From positions 53,464,642-53,528,641 of the forward strand of contig OZ026622.1 in assembly GCA_964020975.1 (NCBI GenBank): a stretch of DNA of 64,000 bases, read 5' to 3'. Position numbers and translations under genes: made by a program. The DNA comes from Hermodice carunculata (taxonomy: Eukaryota; Annelida; Polychaeta; Eunicida; Amphinomidae). The notes under the pieces are model-generated. The model did no database searches, was not told where the DNA came from, and was given only the letters and a program-made list of their open reading frames with translations. Shown in pieces: positions 1 to 13,300 of this stretch (the first letter of the stretch is position 1; each line of letters opens with the position of its first letter).

Positions 1-2
1 AA

Positions 3-38
3 CAGACTGAAGAGTTGGAAAAGCTTTTGAATCAACAG
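3..38 (+). CDS. Host gene, visible exon 1 (3' end)
   Basis: The open frame reads QTEELEKLLNQQ and stops at a GT donor at 39-40, phase 0. The other two frames have stops at once. The exon start is outside the window. The short coiled-coil sequence continues smoothly into the next exon. Confidence 0.7.
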
Positions 39-1298
39 GTACATATATTTTTTTTTTTTTTTTTTAATGTGGCAACTGCATGTATATAAAATAATTGATA
101 GTAGTGTTAATAGGATCTGGGTAATGTTTTACTGATTGAGAGAGAGTCATAGTGGCTAATGGCTTAACACAACTGCTGGTACTTAATGGTGATAAATTTC
201 CAGTTTCATCTGAAATCTAAACACAGATTGAGATAGATTGAATATTAGCTACCCACATGATTAGCCAAGCTTGTTTATCTGGCAGCATGCATATGGTCTA
301 GGTGAACTGGCAGACTAATTTGTCAACCTATTCTGGCCAGGCTTGCACCAGTCAAGGCCATATTAAGTTTATTGTGACATAATTTTGCTGTTTACTGACA
401 GACTAATTATCTTAATATATGTTAAGGACAGAGTACACCATAGGTTGACCACTCATGCTGGTTTCCATGCACTAAGGTGCTTTGCCAGAGCCCCCACTTG
501 AAAATTTCCATGTATCCAGTACTGTACCATGCTGCTACATTGATCCAGCAGGCACTGTGGCAGCAAGCATTTCTGGTGGCAGCATTGTGAACCAGCAAGC
601 ATGCATAAACTCATTTTGCTACTCTGGTGTCCATTACAGTGGATGTGCATTTGGAAGCTCCCCTTTTCGTACCTTTTTAAGCATCTTACCATCTCGATTT
701 CTTGTGTGTGGTAGATGATCATGTGTTATGGTACCTGGTCCTATCACTGATTGTGCTTTTGGAATAAATTCTGAGGTGGAAGTGGACGTCCAGTGGGACG
801 CTAACACCATAGGATGACATGCTGGGACAACCATCCTGCATGCCGCTTAGACATGAGGAAGAGTGGTGTGAACTGCTCTGAGGAGAGTCTGTGTGACATT
901 TGTCGACAATGGACCTCTGCTTAGTGGCAGAAAGTCTGTCAGGCAGACATCAGGTCTGCTAGACTGCAGCTGCAGCATGCAAAGGCACACTGCAAGCACC
1001 AGGGCTTGATGCCTCGCAATGGGACCACCAGGCCTCAAATAGATGCCCCAGACTCTGAGGCTCAGGACCAGTCCTCGAACAGTCAGGCTAGGGCTTGTGG
1101 CACAAGCCCAGGTTGGTCTCAAATAGAGGACCACACGAGGGGTGTGAGGCCTACCATGGGTTCTGAATTATTTGATGTAGTTGGGCTTACCCGAGCTATG
1201 GTCTCCTTTGCTACTATCGTGGCTCACTTGGGCTCTTTCGTGGGTAGTATCCCTGCTAAACTTGCGTGGCCTGCTGAGGCATATGTGTCAGTAGTCAG

Positions 1299-1329
<31 letters not shown>

Positions 1330-4300
1330 GCAGTGATCACCCAAGCAGTGAACACCAAGAGCAGTGGGGAGCCAACAGTGGCTTCGGGTCGAGCACAGTG
1401 ACGCCTCATCACTCCCTAGAGCCACTGCCCCTGGTTTTCCTCTCCGGGCCCTGCCAAGGCAAGCTTGGGCTATGGGGGCGGAGGCCTCCACCCAAGTGTT
1501 GTTGGGGAAAATGGAGTCAATGTTTGCCAAGTTTGGTGAATGTCTTGAAAGGCTGGAGCACTCCATTTCCTCCCGGGAAATGGAGTGTGGGCGCTAAACC
1601 TTTTCCCACAGCCCCCCCTGAAGCCTGGCCCCACCCTTGAGAGTGGTGCTGAGTTGTCTTTGGAAGCCGCTGTGCCTATAGACCTTCTGTGGCTAGCATA
1701 GCGAGTGCAGTTACCTCCGTTAGGCCCCTCATAGGAGCGTCAGCTGGTCTTGGGCCTTCAGAGGCCCAGGCTACTGACCATATGGTAGTCCGCAGTGGGA
1801 GGGCTCCAGTATTACTGAGCAACAGAGGGCGGATGAGCCAGCCCCACAGCTGCTCTTTGCTCAGCCTTCCTCCTCTGGTCGCAAGTGGTCATGCTCTTGC
1901 CACAAGAGGGAGAAGAAGAGGAAGAGGAGGCACCACCACTATTTACCTCTCCTTCTCTGGAAGGCAAGGTGCGGCATCAGGACAAGAGTTCTCACACTTC
2001 TCCTAAGCCTAGGCCTAAGCCTAACTTAGACACCATGGTTCTGGAAGATGGCATGATCAGTGATGAAGTTGAGCTCCAAGCCCTAAGCCCCATCACAGAG
2101 GCAGCTCCACTGGAGATGGCTTCTCAGAGGTCTGTCTCCTCCCCGATCGAGGTAGATCAGGCTTCCTCTGAGGTGACCTAGACTGATCTAGTGGTGGGCT
2201 GATGCACTTTGGTGCTAGTGCGAACTCCTGCTGAGGCTATGGCGCTCCCTGGAATGGCGGCTGCCCTGCCCGATCAGAGGCAGCGACAGGAGTGGCACCT
2301 CCAGTTTGTGCATGGCCCAGGCCTATTTGCCTTGTGTGTTCCGGCCAGTGTTGCCACTTCCCACTGACGATCCTCTTTTGGGTGTGTTGCCAATGGAGAT
2401 GCTCCAAACACGAGAGGAGTTGCAGGCACAGTATGGTTCTGTGTTTGAGACAACAGTGGCATTGGCATCTGAGGTAACTGTTGTGATGGAGCCACAGATA
2501 ATCACACACATGCCAGGACTGAGGAGGAGCACCTGGAGGATCTTCTCCTCAGAGGTGGTGACTATCTGGAGGATTGTCCCACCATTGAAGAAATCCTGAA
2601 GCTTGACTGCTCAGATTTTCTGAGTGAGTACTCTGAAGCACAAGGGGATAGACGTCTCTTTTCCAGGTTGACTGGCGAACAGAAGGTGGCCGAGTCTTGG
2701 CCCCTTCTAGCTACAGCCGAATGGGTTAAGTTTTCTCTGAAGTCTGCTGCTTCAGCCGAGGAGGTGGCAGACCGGGGTGGGGTGACTGGTCTCCTTACAA
2801 AACGGAGAAGGCAGGAACCCTGTTTTGAGTGAACGTCGCCTACATGCTGGCAGTACCGCAACCCACAGTGGCTTAGCCTAAGGCTGTGCCCAGGATGGTG
2901 GAAGTTGTCGAGAACACCCCCATGTGGGAGGTGCCTTTCTCCACCTTCGTTAGAGGGAAATTTGCAGAACTTTCCTCTGAGCTGGCAGGTTCAGGGGACA
3001 CACCAGATAGTGTTATCCGGGAAAGACCTAGCCCAGAGACATCTGCTGGCCAAGCTGAAGCCCCAGTTGATGCTAAATCGGGCTAACAAGTCCATGTTTA
3101 ACTTCACTGCTGCGATGGTTGACGCTCCTTTGAGGGACAATGCAATGTGCTCCTTTCTGCGGCTTCCCTGGCGACAGCGAAAAGCAAAGATGCTTAAGGA
3201 CACATTACAACACCATAGGTCACTGAAGCTGGCATGGTCTCTATGCACTTTTGGTGCTTTGCTAGAGCTCCAAAAAATTTCATGGGTCTAGTGCATAAGC
3301 ATGCTGCTGCAGTGACTGCCCTAGAGGCCCTATGGTGTGTCACAGCATCCTTAGTGGCAGTAATGTGTACTAGTGAGCATGTGCATACCAGTTTCCTACC
3401 CTGGTGCGCATCGTTGATGAATGGTTATTGTTGGAAGCTCCTACAATTTTCTGACCTTTCGGTACTTCATGGTTTCTCTTTTGTTCCGCGAGGTAGTTTT
3501 CCAGGAGACTAATCCTACCTCTGGGTTAGTTAGTCCAAGGTGGTTGATGTTTGTGAGATCCATGGATATGGATGTTGAGTTGGACATCCACTGGGATGCC
3601 AACCATCACAGGATGGCCTATTGCGATGACCATCCTAAATGCTACTCCTGCATGCCTTGGAGAGGTGTTTTCTGCACTGAGGACAGTCCATGTGATATTT
3701 GTCGACGATGGACTCCCCATCAGTGGCAGACAGTCTGTCCCGGTGACATTAGGTCGGCCAGTGCTGAGGCTCGCTGTGAGCGAAAGGACAGTGTTCTTCA
3801 AGAGAGGCCAACTATGGCATGCGTTGCAGCATGTGCTGCAGATGCAGCAATCCAGGCATCTGGTAGCTTTCCCGGGCATGTGCAAGCTGGACCTCAAATC
3901 AAGGCACCCATTGGTGGGGTGACTAGTGTGGACAAGTCTGTTCATCCTGGTCCTCCAATTGAGACCTTATAGGAAAGGAGCTGTCCACTGACATTGAGTG
4001 GACTGTGGTCCAGAGTCCTGTTTGTGGGTTCCCTCCACAGCTGCTTTTGCTCAAGTGGGCAGGTCTGTGGGTAATGGTCCCTCCCATCCTGCCGAAAGGA
4101 TGGTACCTTGATAATTACTAAGGCTGTGAATACCAAGGTGGGGAAGAAGTCAGTGGTGACATTGTCATCACTCCTTGTTGTTGCTACTCCTGCAGGCTCC
4201 CCATGCCCCGCTGGGTCAAGCTTCAGCTGTGCAGGCGGAGGCGACTGCCTAAGTGGTTATGGGCAAAGTGGAGGCACTGGCTGGACAGGTTTTAGAGTTA

Positions 4301-7300
4301 AGGTTTCCTCTGTGGAATCTGTGGTTGCACTCCTTCCCCCGCTCACTCGGAGTTGCCTGGCTCCATCTTGCGAGAGTGGGGATGAATCTTCTGTTGAGTT
4401 GGCTGCACCGGAGCCTTAGGTGGCTAGTCCGGTCAGGGCGGTGGCTCCCACTCAATCCTTCGCAGTAGCCGCAGCTGTGTTTGGGTCACTTGGAGACCAG
4501 GTGACAGACCATAAAATAATTCTTGGTGGTGAGGGCTTGGCCATTACGGTCACTTGGGAGGGTGAGGGATCAGTCTTGAGCCTGATTTTCTCCCGGACCT
4601 CCCTCCCGTTGGGTCGGGATCTCTTCTGGAGGCTAAGGAGAAGACTGAGGAGGAGCGCCTGAAGGACTTTCTCCTCAGGAAGATCTGGAGGATTGTCCCA
4701 TGGCCGAGGACATTCTTGACCAGGACTGTTTGTATTTCACAATTGAGGATTCCGAGCTCACGGAGTGGGGCGTTCATTTCTTGTGCCTTATGGCGGAGCA
4801 AAAGGAGGCTGAGTCTCGGCCACTTTTGGTGATGGCTGAGTGGGCGAAAGCTCTCTAGTCTGTGGCTTCAGCCAAGGAGGCAGTATATTGGATGGACTGG
4901 TCGCTGTCTAAGGCAGAGAAGCCAGGGTTCGTGTTTCGGGCTAATGTCTAGTTTATTCGGGAAACTCTTCCCAGGGAGGCCGTCCTGCAGCCCACAGGGC
5001 AGTGGTGATGTCGGTCGATGGGGTGGAGCCAGTGCCCATTGACACCTTTGTGTCCGGATGAGACAGCATGGGCAACAGATGCCATGTCGATTGCTTCCTA
5101 GGGTATGTTGGCGTATGCCTTTCCCCCAATCCTGCTCTTGCCAAAGGTTCTTCACAATATTTGGGAAGAGCAGTGCGAGGTCCTTCTTGTGGGCTCATGG
5201 TGGCCCAAGAGGAAATGGTCCTTGGACCTGTTGGAGTTGAGTGTAGAGCCTCCTCGGTCACTGCCTCTCCTCCCTCAACTGCCCAAGCAGCCAGGATTCA
5301 ACAGGTTCCATTCACATTGCAATCCTCAGTTCCCCAGGTTTCACGTCTGGCGACTATACCCACGGACGTTGCTTCGGCCGGTTTCTCTCAGGGAGTGGCT
5401 GAAAGAGTTGCCTGGGGAAAACTTCGTCTGTCCTCTTTGAAGATCTATGACTTGAGGTGGTCACAAGAAGTCCCATCCAACCATCCCTGCTGTTCTGTTC
5501 CTCCTCTCTTGTTTAGGAAACTGAATTATGCATGCTTGCTAGTTCGCAATGCAACCACCAGGAGTGCTGTGCCATGCCACATTGCCTAGGGGATCAGTGT
5601 AGCAGCGTTGTACAGCACTGGATCCATGGAAATTTTCAAGGGGGGCGGGGGGGGGGGGCTCTAGCGAAGCACCAAAGCACTTGGAAACCAGCAAGAGTGA
5701 CCAATGGCGAGTACTGTTTCTTAATAATAGTTTTAATTTGAAAAACTTCATTTCTATTATATATTTTGATCTATCTATAGCAGCAGTTTCATAGATAAAA
5801 TTATGTATCATCATGCATCTATCGAGGCCCACATGTAGTAAAATGTACTACACTTATCAACAGAAAAGTGAAATTCAGACCCAGAATAAGGATCAGTGCC
5901 ATCAGCTGTTGAAGCAGCATTTTCATCAGATGCAAGAAGTTCAACAGAAACACAAGCAAGAAGTCCAACAGTTCATCCGACAACAGGTAAAGATTCCATG
6001 TACAGAGTGGCCCTCTCTTTATTAGGCCTCTCTTCACAGAGGTATGATCATCTATAAAATTACCACTTGGATGAAAAGTGTATGTTACATTTTCTCCATA
6101 CTGCTCCTCACCCTCCAGAGGAGAGGCCCGTCTCTTCATCACTTGAAGTCATACATTTTTAGCTTTGTTTGGGGTGCCTTTGTAAGAAGCACTGGTTACA
6201 GTCTTTTCATCCGTGATTGGTTGTGTTTATTTTAACTTTTAATTTATGAGATTTAACTTCATCTGCTTATGTATAAATGAGAATCTGTATATTTTTCAAT
6301 ATTTAATTTTCAATCCAACATTGTATGTATCATATTACTCAGTCCCCAGATAGATATGGCAATTTATAATGGTCTCTTGTAATGTCCTTATATCTGAACT
6401 CTTTCTCAAGAATGTTTTTATCAAATAAAGTTTGTAGTTTGTGTTAGTCTATTTTTTTTCTTGTTTGCTTTGCTATTTTTTAAAAGATTCTTGCTAATTT
6501 CAGGTGTATAACTGAACATTTCAAAGTACAGGATCAAAATAAGGACAACAATCTTTTGAATATAGAACAGAGTTTTGTAGCAAAACTTTGAATCTGTGCC
6601 AGCCAGATGTGTTTGTTTCTTCTGGTACATGTACATATTTTATTTTAATGCATCCTCTTGTATTTAGCATTGAGCTCTTGCTCTGTGATTTAATGGTGCT
6701 CTTCACTCTTTCCTGTACTTCATTCTAGATACAGTTGCATGGAAATCAACAAGATCAACATCTGCAGAAAGTTATTGAAGACCTATCCATTCAGGGGGAA
6801 AAGCAAATGAATGCAATTGCGAAGCAGCATGAGGCATACCATGGGGAATTGCTCAGACAGTGTGAGAAACAACTTCAAATTTTCACCAATAAATTACAAG
6901 AGAAGGACAAATGGAGAAGATCTCAAATACTGGAAAAGGAAAAGACACATATCCAAATGTTAAAAGAATACAGGAAGGAGCTACTGCTGGCACAGGAGGA
7001 AAACCAACAAACTGAGGAGAAAATGGTTGAAACTGAAAAGGAAAAACAACAGAAAGAAGTACAACAGCAGTATGAAGAAGAACTGCAGAAACTGAAAGAG
7101 AGACATGAGCAAGAAATGAAAATGATTTTGAATGAACAGTCCACCAGCAAAAAAAAATCTGACACATTTGTCGACCCACGAAAAGATAATTCTGCATTTA
7201 CATGGGACCTACCTGCTCCATTTGCAGACAAGTTTCGATGCATTTCTGTTTCTAATCAGCGACAGAACATCAATAACTACAACTTAAATATTGTATCGCC

Positions 7301-10300
7301 AGTTATTGATTTGCCGTCGATCTTGAATGAAGCAGAGGAGAAACAGGAAGAAAAAGCAGTGAGTCAACCAGCTGTACAAAGTTCCTGTGATGCACCCAGA
7401 TCCTATAACTTGAGGACCAGGCCTGATTCAACAGAGGAATCAACAAAAGACAAGAGAAAAAATACAAATTATCAAAAAAGTATGGCAGTTGTACCAAGAA
7501 AGAATAGAACTATCATGATGTCACCAATTACCATTGCAGCTAAAGCGTTGACAGCAAAGAGCTTGTTCTGCAAAAGTTACCCATCTCCCATCGCTGCAGT
7601 GTTACCTAATGTGCACAAGTCAGATGAAATCTCAGTGGCGAAGGAGGAAAGTGGTGACAGAGAGAGAAAAACCAATATCAGCAGAAAAGGTGATAAGAAA
7701 AAGGGAGGTAAAAGGAATGGCAAAAGTATTACAAAGAAAAATAATAATTGCAATCAAACGAAAGTGAACAGTGTTCCCTTGGATGGAAGAGAAAGTGACC
7801 AGAAAGTGCAGGAGTTGGCTAGTCTGCAAACTGCATCTAAAGCTGACAAGCAACAAATTTACAATACATCAATATTCAAGATTGGCAAGTATGATGAACT
7901 GAACAACAATGATAGTGTTATCAACAGAGAAGTAGAAAGTAAAGGAAGTATGTCTGTATATGATTTCTGTTCTGAAGATCCTCATCTAAGTGAATCAGAT
8001 GAAGGTAACAGCCCCCTTTTAACATACAATTTGTCAGAAAGACAGCAACCTCACAGAAATTATGGGTCTCATTTTGATGATGATTATGATGATAATGACA
8101 GCAGATGGAACCAGGCTGTGCAGTTTACCACAAAGAACTTGACATCAGGTACATCCAGGTTGGACACTGCAGCCTGCCATTTTGATCATACTAGGTACAT
8201 CTTATTCTCGCACTTTTTTACTTATTTTAGCAAATAATTGAAATCATTACGTCAGAGTTGTGTGTGATTTTCAATGATGAGAAATCTACATATGATACTG
8301 TAGTGTGATATTAAAGGAACACATCAGGTGACACTGGTTGTTAAGTAACTTATTCTATAACTGATTTTGTTTTGAAAAAAATGTCAATAATTTGTTTAAA
8401 AAACATAACTCTTATCAGTTTACATTTTCAAACAAGCAAAAGCAACTTGCCACTCAGAAGCGAGAGATGATTGTAGTGGCACCAAATTCAAAGTCAACAA
8501 CATTAGATAGTTAAAACTTGAATCACACGGTTAGTTTTAGAGTTCGAATTTACAGTCTGTCTTAATTTTTTAAAATGATACTATGAGTGTCATACTTGCG
8601 CAGAGCAAGCTCCAGGTGAACAACTTTCCTTGATATTTATAAGCATGCAAAGAAACTGGTTGCTCAATCTTACTTAATAGGGTAGTGGTCAAAGCCCAAA
8701 AGTACTCGGGTACCCTTCCCCATGGTAGAACAAGACACAACCCATTTTTTATTGAAGATTGGTTTAATTGTGAGATATAAGAAAATGATGGTTGTGGTCA
8801 TTTATTTTAGTGACAGGTGTATCTTATCACCATTTATAATGAAGAATCACTCTAAAAATCAATAAATTCTCACTATGCTTGTTTTTTTGCATAAAATCAG
8901 CAATATATGCTGAAACTTGATGACACTAGGCTTATACTAAAGAAAACTTATGTGAAAAAGTAAGAAAATAATGATACTAGACATTTAGGAACTTAAAGAT
9001 GGGAAAAAATGTAGAAAACTGCACAATTATGCAAAAATATTTTTGATTTTGACATTTTTATCTCCCAAAAATATGTCAAAAAACTTGCAATTCTTGTCCA
9101 ATATTGCATTTTCATACACCAAAAATTACCTTAGCCATAACGCTACGAGGTTACATGGAAATTATTATCCCAAGTTTCTCAAAATTTTATAAGCACCAAA
9201 AAGTATTACCCCTACCCCCTTATTTTTGAAAATAATAAAAAACACTGCTTTTCGCTATAGGACGCTATTCTTCAATTGATAATACTTCCTCATTGATAAA
9301 ATTAAAACTTGACACAAGAACAAACGTATTAATCCAGTGCAAGTGAATTTAATGTCACCTTCTTTTAAAATTTTGAGTTTGGATAGGGAATGAAGATCAA
9401 ACCTATTATTTCGTCCAAAACACTGATAAATTTTCTACCAAAATTTTGCAGTTAAAAACCATATATCAGAATTTGCATGTACTTTGATAATAAGGAAAAT
9501 GACTCTGTCTTACAGAAATTATAAACATACTAGTATTTGGCAATTTTTTGGGAAAAAAAAACTTGTCACATTGTCCACCATCTCCAAATAGCTTGCCAAT
9601 GCTGGCAATGAATGCCATATACTAACGCACATTCACTACCCACCTTTTTCCCAGGACTCAGCATGGCACCATCATCTGTGAATTTATCCATATCCCATGA
9701 TCTATCATAACCTTAGGAGATGGAAGCATAGTACATGGAACTTACCCAAAGACTGGCACAGATAATATCTGCCTGTTTGTCTGTTTGTATTTGATGATAC
9801 AGGGTTGTGTTATATGATTTGCAACCAAAGCATAACATTAATCACATACTGGAACTTACTTTCTCAACTGTGCGATGTGGCGCCCGACACCACTGGGCTT
9901 TGACGAGCCCGGCGGTATCGGGCGCAGCATCGCACAGTTGAGAAAGTAAGTTCCAGTATGTGATTTATTATGTCTGAGTGCCAACCCAGACATTTTGTTT
10001 TTCCAAGAATTCTTTCTTTCTTTCTTTCTTTCTTCCTTCTTTATGACCAGATTTGTCTGGAGTTTTTCTCAGACCCTACTATTTCGAAAACCACCAAACT
10101 TGCCATGGTGACTGACCTACCAGTGAAATTAGGCACCTGACTTGGAATAGTCATGATGATTAAAGTTATGCAAATAAGGGGCAATTAAAATTTTAAAAGC
10201 TCCATATCTTCTAAACTATTGGAGATAAACAGAAAGTTCTAACTTACACATATAGGTTTGAGACAACTGGCAAATCCAATAGCATGGAAACAAAAGTTGG

Positions 10301-13300
10301 GGAATTTTAATTTATGCTAAATTCAGTGAATTTCCCAACAATCCACATTTTGACTAGGGCTTCTGCTGTACTGCATGTTATAAGCCTCCATGGTGCTAGG
10401 CAACCATTTTGCATTCATGATACTTGAACCTGTCTCATGGCATTACGTGGGTTTATAAGTTATTTTGCAAGGTACAGACAGCACCCTGGTTTGTTTACAT
10501 TTTTTGTGGGTTGAATTAGCAGCGTAACACCTTAAGGGGCACTGCAGGTGACTACTTTGGGCAGCAGAAAGACCCATTATCAGGTCTGTACGGTCATTAT
10601 TTCATTTAATTACTTGAAATGTTCCATTCTATGAATGAATAAACACATAAAAGTGCATTTTGATAATTCAAATCACATTTATGCTCAAAACTAACACTCA
10701 ATTGTACAAAATGAGGGAGGTCCGCAAACAATTTGCTTTGTGATTCATGTCTCACACAATTTTAACTGATGCCATGGGTTCCTGGGTCATATTTCATTAT
10801 GGAGAGCACACCCATGACTATGAAAACTCCAAAAAAATAGGATATTACTTTTAAAGAGAACAGAAAGCTCAGTGTAGATGGATGGCGATTTCAACTATGG
10901 GCAAAATTCTGTATCTGAGAGGGTATGGAGTTTCAGTTACAGTCACCCTATTCAATTCCAAAGTCTATAAACCGACATGACATGTATTTTTTTTATGGAA
11001 GTTCACAATATTTACCTCATGAAAAACACAATTTACAATAGGCATCATTGGGAAAAATTTTTGGTAGCATACCCCTGCAACATGCACATACAATTTTTCA
11101 GTTTTTGCTCATATGCATTCTGGTTTATTGCATTACATATGGCTGTTAGGGAAAAATAGTGGCCCCAGTTCAAGCTTTTTAATATGATTTGTACACAAAA
11201 CAATATTTCCAATCTTCAAAGATCATTTGTTTGATAATTGTAGAGATGACTTGTTCCCTTAAGGTATTACGTGAGTAAATCGGCCGGCTTCCGGGTAGAA
11301 GGATTATAGAATGCATATTAGAAATGACCCTTACAGGTACAGGGGGCTGCCTCTTACATAATTCTGACCACAGTAACATCTTTTTTTTCTGAAACTGACA
11401 CGTACAGTGTGCGGTATTTATTGACAGGTCAGTTTTCAACATACCCAGCGTAGTGACTGAATACACATAGCCACAATGTGAGTACTTCAAGTCATCGCGC
11501 AAGGCGGCGTGACTGCTGTCACCACTTTGGCTGTAGCAAACGGTAATATCTTCTTGTTCTTGGATTATTGAGAATATTGTAAGGAACAATTTGGCATAGG
11601 ATATGTTTGGGTTTTTAAATTATTTTGGAAGGAACAGACTGCAACCTGGTTTGTTTACATTTTTGCGGGTTGAATTAGTGGCGTAACACCTTCATAGGCA
11701 GCCTTTTGGCCATGCCTGCTGGGTTTATGGTTTGAAAGGTTTGGGTCTTCTGGCAAATGGGAGGTAGGAGTGGGGTGGGGTGGGGTGGGGGAACTCCCAA
11801 CCACTGTGTGATGAGGTTCTCAAAAAAATACAGAGAATCTCTTTCTGTTTGTGCAAGAAACATATCTGATCCATGTTCACACTAATGCTGGACAGAGCTG
11901 TAAGTGCACCATGGCTGAGAATGACCAGTCAGAGTTTGCCTGCATGAGGCTAGGAGCCTGCTAGGCTTATCAGTCCCAAGGGATCAGAGGATTTGGAATT
12001 CTAGGCAGAACAAGCCAGGGTGTATCCTCTGTTAAAAATAGACTACATACAGAGCTGAGTTTGTTGGGCCGATCAAAGTCTGACTTAAAGTCCTCAGTGA
12101 CTGTTTTCACATTTTGCTGAATTTTGAAAAGGTGAGCGAATTTGTGTCAGCTCAATGGACACTTTCATGTCTTTGTTTTCTTGTAACCAGTGAGATGAAG
12201 CCTGTTCTTCATAGCCAATACTGAGTCAGTATAGTGCATGTCTCAGTTCACAGGTACATGTACATGTAGTTTTGTGACAGCATCTGTTAAAATTTGTTTA
12301 GGTAATAAAGGAACAAAGACAGTTTTGTATTGCATGTATATACATCCCTCCGTATTATTATATGTGTACACTGTACATGCACTTATACTCATCAATACTG
12401 CCCAGAAGGGCTGACCCTCTCAGGTATGGGCACTTTTCTCTGGTCGCGAAGGTGCCCACTGTAGAGAGGTTTCACTGTACAGTGGTACCTGCAATTTAAG
12501 ATCACCCCTAAAGCCAGATAAAAGTGGTCACATAGGAGAGGTTGTCTTTCATTTCAGATAAATTAACAAAGAAATTAAAAAGGCCAATGTCTTTCTTTCT
12601 GACCAAGTTGGTCCAGAGTTTTTTTCAGACACTATTGGAAAAAATCACCAAGCTTACCATGGTGACTGACATAACCAGGAAAAGTGTGCACCTCATTTGG
12701 AATAGTCATGATGTTTAAAATTATGCAAATTTTAGAGGCAACAAAAATTTTAAAAGCGCCATATCTTCCAAACTATTGCAGATGGACTCAAAATTTCAAT
12801 CTGCATATATACCTTTGTGACACTTGCCACTATAATGGACAGTATACATGTAGTTGTAGAATTTCAAATTATGTTAATAAGGGGCATTGAAAAAAATTAA
12901 AAGTTGAGTATCTCCAAAACTATCGTTCATAGAGATACCATTCTAACTTCAATTTGTAGGATTGTGGCAAAACCGCATCCAATGAAATATGAACTAAAGT
13001 TGTAGGATTTTAATTTATGCAAATTAGGTGAATATGCAAAATGTAAATCTTTAATAGCTTCAAATCTATCATAGAGGTGCCATTTCTACTTCAATTTATG
13101 GGTTTGTGGCATAACCCCATCCAATGAATAATAAACCAAAGTTCTTCTAGGCTTATGATTCATGCAAATTAGACAAATACACAAAATTAGAATGTTGATT
13201 AGGTTCAAAATTACTATAGATACTAGTTTCATTCAAACTTAACTTTACAAGTTTGGGACATGGCCACATCCCTTGAACCAAGAACCAAGGCTGAGCATTT

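Noticed and set aside
1006-1640. Overlapping open frames on both strands around a G-tract
   Set aside because: They fall in a decayed DIRS-like gag region and run into GT/G low-complexity sequence.
8148-8159. Alternative donors for exon 3 at 8148 and 8158
   Set aside because: They leave phases 0 and 1, whereas exon 4 is open only after a two-base overhang, which the donor at 8195 supplies.
11179-11589. 136-codon minus-strand open frame
   Set aside because: No recognisable domain. It lies among dispersed repeats in intron 3 and has no start or splice context that would support a gene.
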